From Lentisphaerota bacterium (GTDB lineage Bacteria > Verrucomicrobiota > Lentisphaeria > Oligosphaerales > JAFGRS01), in contig JAAYZO010000347.1 of the NCBI GenBank assembly GCA_012514865.1, positions 1 to 6,167 of the forward strand: 6,167 bases of DNA. The letters are read 5' to 3'. This document shows positions 1-6,167 of this stretch, in pieces. Position 1 is the first letter of the stretch; the number at the start of each line of letters is the position of its first letter. Position numbers and translations under genes: made by a program. Below the pieces are notes generated by a model. The model did not search any database. It was not told the origin of the DNA and was given only the letters and a program-made list of their open reading frames with translations.

Positions 1-116
1 GCTGTTTGAAGGTCCGGTTCTGGCACCCCTTCAGGGTGCGTGGTGTGTGGGTTCGCGGTTCCGGGGGTCGTGCTGCGCGCGACCCCCGGCTACGATCTGG
101 CACCCCTTCAGGGTGA
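1..116. repeat. Palindromic intergenic repeat element (REP-like)
   Basis: Two identical 20-base copies (19-38 and 96-115) each contain a small inverted repeat, CACCC-CTTCA-GGGTG (24-38 and 101-115). Between them lies a perfect 10-bp inverted repeat, CCGGGGGTCG (61-70) against CGACCCCCGG (80-89), with a 9-base loop. The element therefore reads hairpin, larger hairpin, hairpin, and may continue past the left edge. No open frame here looks like a gene. From memory, similar elements are scattered between genes of planctomycetes. That is a recollection, not a search result, and the role is unknown (RNA 3' end structure, or a mobile palindromic element). Confidence 0.7.
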
Positions 117-170
117 CCAGGTGAGCGCTGACGCGATCTTCGATCAGCACTGTCGCCCGTGGGGCAAGGG

Positions 171-199
171 ATGACGGTGCGGGTTTGGCGGGGTATAGT
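171..199 (+). promoter_or_regulatory. Candidate sigma-70 promoter of hisB
   Basis: ATGACG at 171-176 (4 of 6 to TTGACA) and TATAGT at 194-199 (5 of 6 to TATAAT) are separated by exactly 17 bp. Transcription would begin near 206 and leave a leader of about 80 nt before the hisB start at 289. It is the best promoter-like match upstream of hisB, and it lies just after the repeat element. It is a consensus match only, and the promoter preferences of this organism are unknown. Confidence 0.45.
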
Positions 200-288
200 A
201 GGCCGTTTGGGCGCTGTCGCGGCGTGGTTTGGGCCCATGTGGGCGGCGTCGCGGCGGCGTCAAGGGGTGGCAACTGAGGAATGGGCCC

Positions 289-876
289 ATGGTCCGCAAG
301 GCGCAGGTGACGCGCGAGACTCGCGAGACGCGGATTCAGCTCGAGTTGACTCTGGGGGTCGGCGCGATCGAGATCAGCACCGGTCTGCCGTTTGTGGACC
401 ACATGTTGGAGGCCTTCGCGCGGCATGGTCGCCTTGGCCTGGTGATCCAGGCACAGGGCGACCTCGAGGTCGACGCGCACCACACCCTTGAGGACCTCGG
501 TCTGACCCTGGGCCGGGCCCTGAAGGAGGCCCTGGGTGACAAGGCCTCGATTCGCCGTTTCGGGTCGGCGTATGTTCCCATGGACGAGGCGTTGGCGCGG
601 GTGGTGGTTGACCTGAGCGGCCGGCCGCATCTGGCGTACCGCGTGACGCCGCCGAGTCCGGTCTGCGGGGGATTCGACTCGCGGCTTTTCCACGAGTTCT
701 TCCAGGCTCTGGCGAATGCCGGGGCCCTGACGCTGCACCTCGATCTGATTGCCGGCGCGGAGGTCCACCACGCCTTCGAGGCCTTGTTCAAGGCCTTCGG
801 GCGGGCGTTGGCCGAGGCGGTGGCGTTGGATGCGGGTGTCAAGGGCGTGCCCTCGACCAAGGGTGTCCTGGAGTGA
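289..876 (+). CDS. hisB: Imidazoleglycerol-phosphate dehydratase (HisB)
   Basis: This cytoplasmic enzyme dehydrates imidazole glycerol phosphate to imidazole acetol phosphate in histidine biosynthesis. The 195-residue product is the usual length for the monofunctional enzyme and shows the family landmarks in order: FVDHML (35-40), the first metal-binding HHxxE as HHTLE (64-68), PMDEAL (97-102), DLSGRP (108-113), LTLHLD (147-152), the second HHxxE as HHAFE (160-164) followed by ALFKAFGRAL, and a C-terminal STKGVL. The duplicated HHxxE motifs are the di-manganese ligands in this family, so the enzyme should be active. I chose ATG at 289 because GAGGA (276-280) sits 8 bases upstream and the protein then begins at the usual position. 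An in-frame TTG at 229 would add 20 residues unlike the family. No other his gene lies in the window, so it is a lone histidine gene beside translation genes. Confidence 0.96.
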   Translation: MVRKAQVTRETRETRIQLELTLGVGAIEISTGLPFVDHMLEAFARHGRLGLVIQAQGDLEVDAHHTLEDLGLTLGRALKEALGDKASIRRFGSAYVPMDEALARVVVDLSGRPHLAYRVTPPSPVCGGFDSRLFHEFFQALANAGALTLHLDLIAGAEVHHAFEALFKAFGRALAEAVALDAGVKGVPSTKGVLE

Positions 877-902
877 GCCGGGCGGCATTGCCTAGCCGGT
901 CC

Positions 903-934
903 GGGGCGCCGCCGTGTCGTCTTGTCGGCGCCCT
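903..934 (+). other. GC-rich hairpin in hisB-thrS gap
   Basis: GGGCGCCG (904-911) pairs perfectly with CGGCGCCC (926-933) across a 14-base loop, and a G.U pair can extend it at 903/934. No run of T follows, so it is not a convincing intrinsic terminator. It could slow polymerase, stabilise the hisB 3' end, or form part of a thrS leader. The rest of the 125-bp gap (877-1001) shows no clear promoter. Confidence 0.4.
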
Positions 935-1001
935 GCCATTCCCCTCGCTGCGCCTGCCGGCGTCTGCGGTTGTGTGGTCTGTTGGATGAGGATCGAAGAT
1001 C

Positions 1002-2722
<1,721 letters not shown>

Positions 2723-2726
<4 letters not shown>

Positions 2727-2751
2727 CAGGCGCCGGCAGGTGTTGTAGATT
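2723..2751 (+). promoter_or_regulatory. Candidate sigma-70 promoter of infC overlapping the thrS stop
   Basis: GTGACA at 2723-2728 (5 of 6 to TTGACA) and TAGATT at 2746-2751 (4 of 6 to TATAAT) are 17 bp apart. The thrS stop codon lies inside the -35 box. A start near 2758 would give infC its own transcript with a leader of about 125 nt. The infC-rpmI-rplT genes would then be separable from thrS. The call rests on consensus match and spacing. Confidence 0.4.
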
Positions 2752-2757
2752 CTCGTG

Positions 2758-2883
2758 CTGTCAGGCGTAAAGGTGCCTGTTTGCGGCCGGCGTGATGCCG
2801 GCTGTGGGCGGAGCCGTGGCAGGAGTGAAGGCTGTCGAGTGGCAGCCGCAGGATGCACCCCATCAGGATAGGAGGATGCCGCC
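2758..2883 (+). promoter_or_regulatory. Structured 5' leader of infC
   Basis: Three hairpins can form in a row: CAGGC/GCCTG (2762-2766 with 2775-2779), GCCGGC/GCCGGC (2786-2791 with 2797-2802, 5-base loop) and GGCTG/CAGCC (2830-2834 with 2843-2847). A perfect AGGAGG (2870-2875) follows. In several bacteria the infC-rpmI-rplT operon is controlled through its leader by ribosomal protein L20, or through the start codon by IF-3. A structured leader here fits that, but no known leader family can be assigned by eye. The individual stems are short. Confidence 0.35.
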
Positions 2884-3402
2884 ATCGCACGACAACTCAA
2901 GGCCAACGAAAGGTTCTTCCGCGGTAAGGTCGTCCGAGTCATCTCGTTGGAGAACGAACAGCTCGGCCTGATGCGCTTCGATGAGGCGCTGAAGAAGGCG
3001 GAGGACAATGGCTTGGACCTGGTGGAAGTCGCGGGAACCGCCGATCCTCCGGTGTGCCGGATCATGGACTACGGCAAGCACGTCTACCAGCAGAGCAAAC
3101 GCCAGCGGGACGCGCGCAAGAACCAGCACATCATCCGGATCAAAGAGGTCAAGTTCCATCCGAACATCGACCAGCACGACTACGAGACGAAACGTGCCCG
3201 TGTGGTTGCCTTCTTGTCGAAGGGTGATAAAGTAAAGGTCTCGATGTATTTCCGCGGCCGTGAAGTGGCGCACTCGGATCTGGGTATGAAGTTGATGCAG
3301 CGTCTGGTGGCCGACACGCAGGATGTGGCCACGGTGGACGTGACGCCGCGCAGCACGGGCCGTCTGATGGTGATGATGCTGTCGGCGCGCAGCAAGAAGT
3401 GA
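2884..3402 (+). CDS. infC: Translation initiation factor IF-3, starting at ATC
   Basis: IF-3 binds the 30S subunit, keeps it apart from 50S and checks start codon-initiator tRNA pairing. The 172-residue product is of normal length. The N-terminal domain begins ARQLKANERF and continues through VVRVI (16-20), LDLVEVAG (44-51), PPVCRIMDYGK (55-65) and a basic linker around 70-85. The C-terminal domain has IKEVKFHPN (86-94), KVSMYFRGRE (118-127) and a final RSTGRLMVMM. Between the in-frame TAG at 2869-2871 and position 2947 there is no ATG, GTG or TTG, yet the conserved N-terminal residues are encoded there. ATC at 2884 sits 8 bases after a perfect AGGAGG. A start at TTG 2947 would remove 21 conserved residues. 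IF-3 discriminates against rare starts, so an ATC start implies autoregulation as in E. coli infC (AUU). It is the first gene of the infC-rpmI-rplT operon. Confidence 0.95.
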   Translation: MARQLKANERFFRGKVVRVISLENEQLGLMRFDEALKKAEDNGLDLVEVAGTADPPVCRIMDYGKHVYQQSKRQRDARKNQHIIRIKEVKFHPNIDQHDYETKRARVVAFLSKGDKVKVSMYFRGREVAHSDLGMKLMQRLVADTQDVATVDVTPRSTGRLMVMMLSARSKK

Positions 3403-3456
3403 CCTGGCGCGTCGCGGGGCGTCGTCGCAGAGCACGGGCGGTAGATCACCGACAGG

Positions 3457-3498
3457 CCGGCAGACAGCGGCCGAGGTTGCTGTTTGCCGGTTTATGTT
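3457..3498 (+). terminator. 12-bp hairpin with T-rich tail in the infC-rpmI gap (terminator or attenuator)
   Basis: Positions 3457-3468 (CCGGCAGACAGC) pair with 3479-3490 (GCTGTTTGCCGG) over 12 bp with a single G.U, closing a 10-base loop. TTTATGTT (3491-3498) follows at once. This is the shape of an intrinsic terminator placed between infC and rpmI. It would let the cell make more IF-3 message than L35/L20 message, or act as an attenuator if its folding is regulated. The tail is interrupted by A and G, so efficiency is probably partial. Confidence 0.5.
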
Positions 3499-3516
3499 GA
3501 CGTGGTGTCATGTCAA

Positions 3517-3540
3517 GGCACCTGTCGCACAGGTAGTGCC
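3517..3540 (+). promoter_or_regulatory. Bulged hairpin just upstream of rpmI, candidate L20 control site
   Basis: ACCTGT (3520-3525) pairs with ACAGGT (3529-3534) around a CGC triloop. GGC (3517-3519) pairs with GCC (3538-3540) outside it, leaving AGT (3535-3537) as a bulge. It ends 24 bases before the rpmI start. In E. coli, L20 represses rpmI-rplT translation by binding structured RNA in the rpmI leader that resembles its 23S rRNA site. Position and shape make this a candidate, but resemblance to the rRNA site was not established. Confidence 0.35.
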
Positions 3541-3564
3541 AGTTACCATTACGGAACGAACGCC

Positions 3565-3765
3565 ATGCCGAAGATGAAGACCAGGAAGGCCGCGGCCAAG
3601 CGGTTCAAGCAGACCGGTACCGGCAAATTCATGCACAGCCGTGCCAACGGTCGGCACATTTTGACCAAGAAGAGCAGCACGCGCAAGCGCCGTCTGGGCC
3701 AGGACGCCAGCGTGCGTTCGACCGAGATGAACCGCCTCCGGGCCTCGTTGCCGTACGGCCTGTGA
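3565..3765 (+). CDS. rpmI: 50S ribosomal protein L35
   Basis: A small basic structural protein of the large ribosomal subunit. The 66-residue product matches the family from the first residue: MPKMKTRKAAAKRF (1-14), then TGTGKF (18-23), the conserved HILTKKSSTRKRRL (32-45) and a C-terminal LPYGL. I chose ATG at 3565 because L35 proteins begin MPKMKT. The frame is open upstream to 3484, but that extension reads through leader hairpins and is unlike the family. The ribosome binding site is weak (GGA at 3553-3555, 9 bases upstream), which leaves room for control by the structured leader. rplT begins 56 bp downstream, the standard order infC-rpmI-rplT. Confidence 0.96.
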   Translation: MPKMKTRKAAAKRFKQTGTGKFMHSRANGRHILTKKSSTRKRRLGQDASVRSTEMNRLRASLPYGL

Positions 3766-3821
3766 GCCACGGCGGCGCGGTCGGCCGCAGCGAGAGAAGA
3801 CCATCACGGGAGTGATTGACC

Positions 3822-4172
3822 ATGAGAGTGACGTGCCTGGTTGCGTCGCGTCGTCGCAGGAAGAAAGTCCTGAAACAGGCGCGTGGTTTTCGGCATGGGC
3901 GCAAGCTGTTGCGCCAGGCCTATGGTGCCCTCGACCGGGCCATGGCCATGGCCTATGTCGGGCGTAAGCAGAAGAAGCGTCAGTACCGCCGTCTGTGGAC
4001 GGTTCGTCTGAACGCGGCCTGCCGTCCGGCCGGTCTGACCTACAGCCGTCTGATTGACGGTCTGAAGAAGGCCGGTGTGGCGATTGACCGCAAGTGCCTG
4101 GCCGACCTGGCGGCGACCGACGAGGCCGCCTTCGCCAAGCTGATCGAGACGGCCAAGGCCGCCTTGGTGTGA
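3822..4172 (+). CDS. rplT: 50S ribosomal protein L20
   Basis: L20 binds 23S rRNA directly and is needed for early 50S assembly. In several bacteria it also represses its own operon. The product has 116 residues, close to the usual 117-119. Its very basic N-terminal arm (ASRRRRKKVLKQARGFRHGRK, 8-28) is the rRNA-threading extension. The globular part carries KKRQYRRLWTVRLNAA (51-66), GLTYSRLIDGLKKAGVAIDR (71-90) and the closing alanine-rich helix. ATG at 3822 fits the family N-terminus and has GGGAG (3808-3812) 9 bases upstream. An in-frame TTG at 3816 is too close to that site. The first residues (MRVTCLVA) lack the common MPRVKRG form, and three cysteines (5, 67, 92) are present. Last gene of the operon. 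Confidence 0.96.
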   Translation: MRVTCLVASRRRRKKVLKQARGFRHGRKLLRQAYGALDRAMAMAYVGRKQKKRQYRRLWTVRLNAACRPAGLTYSRLIDGLKKAGVAIDRKCLADLAATDEAAFAKLIETAKAALV

Positions 4173-4177
4173 CGTCC

Positions 4178-4228
4178 GCGCGGCACCCGCTGCCGCGCTA
4201 GATTCGGCTCGGCCAGACGGCGAGCCGA
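4178..4228 (+). other. Two perfect 8-bp hairpins downstream of rplT
   Basis: GCGCGGCA (4178-4185) pairs with TGCCGCGC (4191-4198) over a 5-base loop. TCGGCTCG (4204-4211) pairs with CGAGCCGA (4221-4228) over a 9-base loop. Neither has a proper T tail. They stand directly before the terminator hairpin and probably help pause polymerase or protect the mRNA 3' end. Confidence 0.5.
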
Positions 4229-4234
4229 GACCAA

Positions 4235-4284
4235 CGGGAGTCCGAGTCTTCGGGTTGCGAAGACTGGGGCTCCCGGTTCCTTTT
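4235..4284 (+). terminator. Strong intrinsic terminator of the infC-rpmI-rplT operon
   Basis: The arm 4235-4252 pairs with 4258-4275 over 17 pairs, with one G.G mismatch (4244/4266) and one G.U pair, around a GGTTG loop. The outer stem is CGGGAG/CTCCCG and the inner stem AGTCTTCG/CGAAGACT. A T-rich tail (TTCCTTTT, 4277-4284) follows. It is oriented for forward transcription, 62 bp after the rplT stop. The opposite strand has no T run after the hairpin, so it looks one-directional. Confidence 0.85.
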
Positions 4285-4321
4285 AAGGCGGGCCTCTCCC
4301 ACCCCGCGGGCGGGCGGCCGT

Positions 4322-4411
4322 CAGACGGGCCAGACGGGTCAGACGGGTCAGACAGGTCAGACAGGTCAGACGGGTCGGACGGGTCAGACGGGCCAGACGG
4401 GTCAGACGGGG
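4322..4411. repeat. Tandem array of ten 9-bp units
   Basis: Ten contiguous units of consensus CAGACGGGT run without gaps. Unit starts are 4322, 4331, 4340, 4349, 4358, 4367, 4376, 4385, 4394 and 4403. Changes are few: position 6 G to A in units 4 and 5, position 2 A to G in unit 7, and position 9 T to C in units 1 and 8 and to G in unit 10. Most unit junctions make the odd palindrome GTC-A-GAC. Right after the array GTCTG (4413-4417) mirrors CAGAC of the last unit. The length is a multiple of three, so all frames stay open (minus strand reads Ser-Asp-Pro), but there is no sign of a gene around it. Confidence 0.92.
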
Positions 4412-4432
4412 GGTCTGCCCGGACGCCGCCGC

Positions 4433-4549
4433 TCAGGACTGGCAGTTCCACAGGCGGCGGAGGTTGTCCATGCCCTGCCGGTTGGCGTGCCGCACCTCGT
4501 CGTGGCCTTCGTATCCGAGGGAGAGACAGCCGTCGACGCTGGCGCTCCG
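4433..4549 (-). pseudogene. Possible C-terminal gene remnant, unrecognised
   Basis: On the minus strand a frame open from after the stop at 4550-4552 to TGA at 4433-4435 encodes 38 residues containing DGCLSLGYEGHDEVRHANRQ and ending LRRLWNCQS. Third codon positions are G or C in all but about three codons. The composition is balanced (Cys, Tyr, Trp, His, Asn, Asp), unlike the Arg/Ala/Pro-rich shadow frames nearby. There is no ATG, GTG or TTG in its first 18 codons and no ribosome binding site. It could be the 3' end of a lost or frameshifted gene, or chance. I do not recognise the family. It lies downstream of the lyase-like gene's stop, in another frame. Confidence 0.3.
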
Positions 4550-4610
4550 TCAGATGCCCCAGCGCCGCCGGCGACGTCAACGCGGACCTGCCGGACGGTC
4601 GCGGATGCTG

Positions 4611-6167
4611 TCACTCGGCCGGTGGTGGCGCGGGCAGCTCGATGAGGGCCATGTCGGCGGCGAAGAGCTCAGCGCCGGGGCGTTGGCTGGTCATGTGGAG
4701 CCGGACATGGGTGAGGTCGGTGCCGGCAGGGAGGGTGAACTCGAGGGCGGTCTCGGTCCAGGCCGGGCGGTCGCCGAGCCGTTCGGTGTTCTTCCACCAG
4801 CTCCAGTCGCGGCTGGTGACCTGGAGCCCGGCGACGGCATCCGGCGGGGTCCGGACCCAGCAGGACATGCGGAAGTGCCGGTCGCGTCGGGCGGGCTGGA
4901 GGCCGGGCCAGCGCAGGATGGCGCCGAAGGTGCCGTTGGTGCCGGGGTCGATGCAGGTGACCTTGAGGCAGGGGCGGCCCTCGCGGCCGTCGGGGAGGAC
5001 GGCCACCTCGCCGCGGGCGCTTCCGGAGATGGAGGTCGCCTGCCAGGTGCGCGTCGCCGGGTTGGCGGGGTTCTCAAGGAGTGCCGTCGGGAGGAGGTTG
5101 ACGCCGGTGACCGGTCGCGCTGTGGCGTCGAGGCGGCCCAGCCGCCCGGCGCCGGATTCGTCGGCCGTGACGACCAGTTCGGCGCCGCCGGCGAGGTCGA
5201 CAGCGGGCAGGTGGAGGGTCTCCTCGGCGCCGCCGGGGAGGACGCGGCTGAGGGCGGGTGTGCGGCCGCCGCGGACGCTGATCGGGAGCGGGCCCTGGCC
5301 GTGGTTGGCGAGGGTGAGGTCGAGGGCGGCATGGCCGTCGAAGGCCGGCGCGTCGGCGCGGGCGGTGACCTGCTGGAGTCGCGGCAGGCGTCCGATGGTG
5401 AAGGGCCGCTGGGCCTGGGCGTCGAGGGCGAGGGCGGCCTCGCGGAGGGGCTCCGGCCCGGGTTGCCAGCGCAGCTCTGGACCGTCGGCATGCTGTTGCC
5501 AGGCTTCGGGGGTTCCGAGGGCGGCGGTGAGGTTGGTGCCGGGCGTGGCGGTGGCTTCGATGAGCCGGCGGCCGTCGGGCCAGCGGGTGCAGCTCAGGGT
5601 GGCGGTGCGGTCACCGGTGAGGAGGTCTCGGCCCTGCCAGGTGAGCTGTCGGCCGCCGACGAGGACGGCCGAGCGCGGCTGGCTGTCGCACAGCGTCAGG
5701 CTGGCCCAGCGGCCATGGGCCTCGAGATCGCCCAGGCGCAGGGGACGCTCGTCGGGACCCGGCAGGAGGACGGTGACGGTGCGGCCGGGCGCGGCCAGCA
5801 CCAGCGCCGGCCCGGCGCTGCCGGCATGGAGGCGCGGCGTGAGGAGGCGGTCCTCGTCGCGGTCGCGGTAGGGCTGCAGGACGATGAGCGAGGCGGCGGC
5901 GGTCGCCGGGGTGGTGGTGCCGGCGGTGAGGTGCCACTGATTCGGGGCAGGGCGGAAGGGGGCTTCGGGGAACCGGTCGTGCTGGTCGAAGGTGAGCGCG
6001 GTGGGCTCGAGGAAGTCGACGCGGCAGCGGACCGCGCCGTTGCGGATGGTGAGGCGCCGGGCGTCGCCGTCGACGGCCATGGGCTCGAGGGCGTGGAGGA
6101 GGAACTGGAAGGTCGCCGGGCGGGCCGCGGCGAGGTCGTCGCGGATGACGACCACCGGCAGGCCGCC
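4611..6167 (-). CDS. Heparinase II/III-like protein with C-terminal beta-sandwich, partial
   Basis: The frame is open at the right edge of the window, so the N-terminus is missing. 518 residues plus the TGA at 4611-4613 are visible. The visible part opens with GGLPVVVIRDDLAAARPATF and later has NQWHLTA (76-82) and VLQPYR (96-101). From memory this resembles the C-terminal beta-sandwich of heparinase II/III-family polysaccharide lyases, whose catalytic helical domain would lie off the window. The middle (about 105-350) is beta-rich and low in motifs. The last part (about 355-510, GVNLLPTALLENP, then LKVT, FRMSCWVRT, WTETALEFTLPAGT, VRLHMTS) has the pattern of a jelly-roll domain of the kind that binds carbohydrate. 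The protein would act on acidic polysaccharides outside the cell or in the periplasm. A GTG at 6153-6155 is internal, not the start. No clear terminator was found after the stop. The family call is by resemblance only. Confidence 0.65.
   Translation of the reverse strand, partial: GGLPVVVIRDDLAAARPATFQFLLHALEPMAVDGDARRLTIRNGAVRCRVDFLEPTALTFDQHDRFPEAPFRPAPNQWHLTAGTTTPATAAASLIVLQPYRDRDEDRLLTPRLHAGSAGPALVLAAPGRTVTVLLPGPDERPLRLGDLEAHGRWASLTLCDSQPRSAVLVGGRQLTWQGRDLLTGDRTATLSCTRWPDGRRLIEATATPGTNLTAALGTPEAWQQHADGPELRWQPGPEPLREAALALDAQAQRPFTIGRLPRLQQVTARADAPAFDGHAALDLTLANHGQGPLPISVRGGRTPALSRVLPGGAEETLHLPAVDLAGGAELVVTADESGAGRLGRLDATARPVTGVNLLPTALLENPANPATRTWQATSISGSARGEVAVLPDGREGRPCLKVTCIDPGTNGTFGAILRWPGLQPARRDRHFRMSCWVRTPPDAVAGLQVTSRDWSWWKNTERLGDRPAWTETALEFTLPAGTDLTHVRLHMTSQRPGAELFAADMALIELPAPPPAE

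Larger units (their letters stand above)
4285..4610. other. Non-genic spacer between convergent genes
   Basis: No intact gene is supported here. The stretch contains the 9-bp tandem array (4322-4411), a start-less coding-like stretch on the minus strand (4433-4549) and a GGCGCT/AGCGCC inverted repeat (4541-4546 with 4561-4566). The inverted repeat lies about 45 bases past the stop of the minus-strand gene and has no T run on either side. Open frames on both strands are long only because GC-rich DNA has few stops. Confidence 0.6.

Noticed and set aside
229..288. Longer hisB from TTG at 229
   Set aside because: The extra 20 residues are Gly/Arg-rich and unlike the family, while ATG at 289 has a good ribosome binding site.
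2876..2974. ATG at 2876 as the start of a gene next to AGGAGG
   Set aside because: It is out of frame with IF-3, directly abuts the AGGAGG with no spacing, and runs into a stop after about 32 codons of unconserved sequence.
2947..3402. infC starting at TTG 2947
   Set aside because: This would drop 21 residues that match the IF-3 N-terminus, and no ribosome binding site precedes it.
3497..3525. Promoter for rpmI from TTGACG at 3497-3502
   Set aside because: No acceptable -10 box lies 16-18 bp downstream, and the bases there form the bulged hairpin.
3484..3564. N-terminal extension of L35
   Set aside because: It reads through two leader hairpins. L35 proteins start with MPKMKT, which is encoded from 3565.
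4322..4411. CRISPR array
   Set aside because: Units are 9 bp, contiguous and without spacers.
4255..5871. 538-residue forward-strand open frame
   Set aside because: It runs from the terminator through the tandem array and then antisense to the lyase-like gene. Its Ser/Arg/Gly-rich composition is typical of a shadow frame.

Overview
This is a GC-rich bacterial chromosomal window with third codon positions dominated by G and C. It carries a forward-strand block of housekeeping genes, hisB, thrS, infC, rpmI and rplT. After a strong intrinsic terminator and a 9-bp tandem repeat, a convergent reverse-strand gene enters from the right edge. Two things suggest a planctomycete or related PVC-group bacterium from a metagenome. 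One is the paired CACCC-loop-GGGTG repeat with a GGGGGTCG hairpin at the left edge, a style I remember as common between planctomycete genes. The other is the heparinase II/III-like polysaccharide lyase fold of the reverse gene. Both rest on memory, so the taxonomic call is tentative.

Layout: positions 1-116 hold the palindromic intergenic repeat element. A sigma-70-like promoter at 171-199 precedes hisB (289-876), a complete imidazoleglycerol-phosphate dehydratase. After a 125-bp gap with one GC-rich hairpin comes thrS (1002-2726), a threonyl-tRNA synthetase with complete editing, catalytic and anticodon-binding parts but no N-terminal TGS domain. A promoter candidate overlaps the thrS stop codon and opens a leader of about 125 nt with three small hairpins. 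infC (2884-3402) follows and has no ATG, GTG or TTG in its real N-terminal region. It evidently starts at ATC, eight bases after a perfect AGGAGG, which matches the unusual start codons this gene uses for self-regulation elsewhere. The infC-rpmI gap is long (162 bp) and holds two strong hairpins. rpmI (3565-3765) and rplT (3822-4172) follow, and three hairpins in a row end the operon, the last with a T-rich tail.

The stretch 4285-4610 has no intact gene. It holds ten 9-bp repeat units (4322-4411) and, on the minus strand, a start-less stretch of about 39 codons that looks like a coding remnant. From 4611 to the right edge, the minus strand encodes the C-terminal part of a large secreted-type protein. 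It resembles heparinase II/III-family lyases and ends in a beta-sandwich that may bind carbohydrate.

Functionally, the central cluster is translation: one aminoacyl-tRNA synthetase, initiation factor IF-3 and ribosomal proteins L35 and L20. Its features of most interest are regulatory: the ATC start, the two structured leaders and the terminator. hisB is a lone histidine gene upstream. The lyase-like gene is a separate unit, probably for polysaccharide breakdown.
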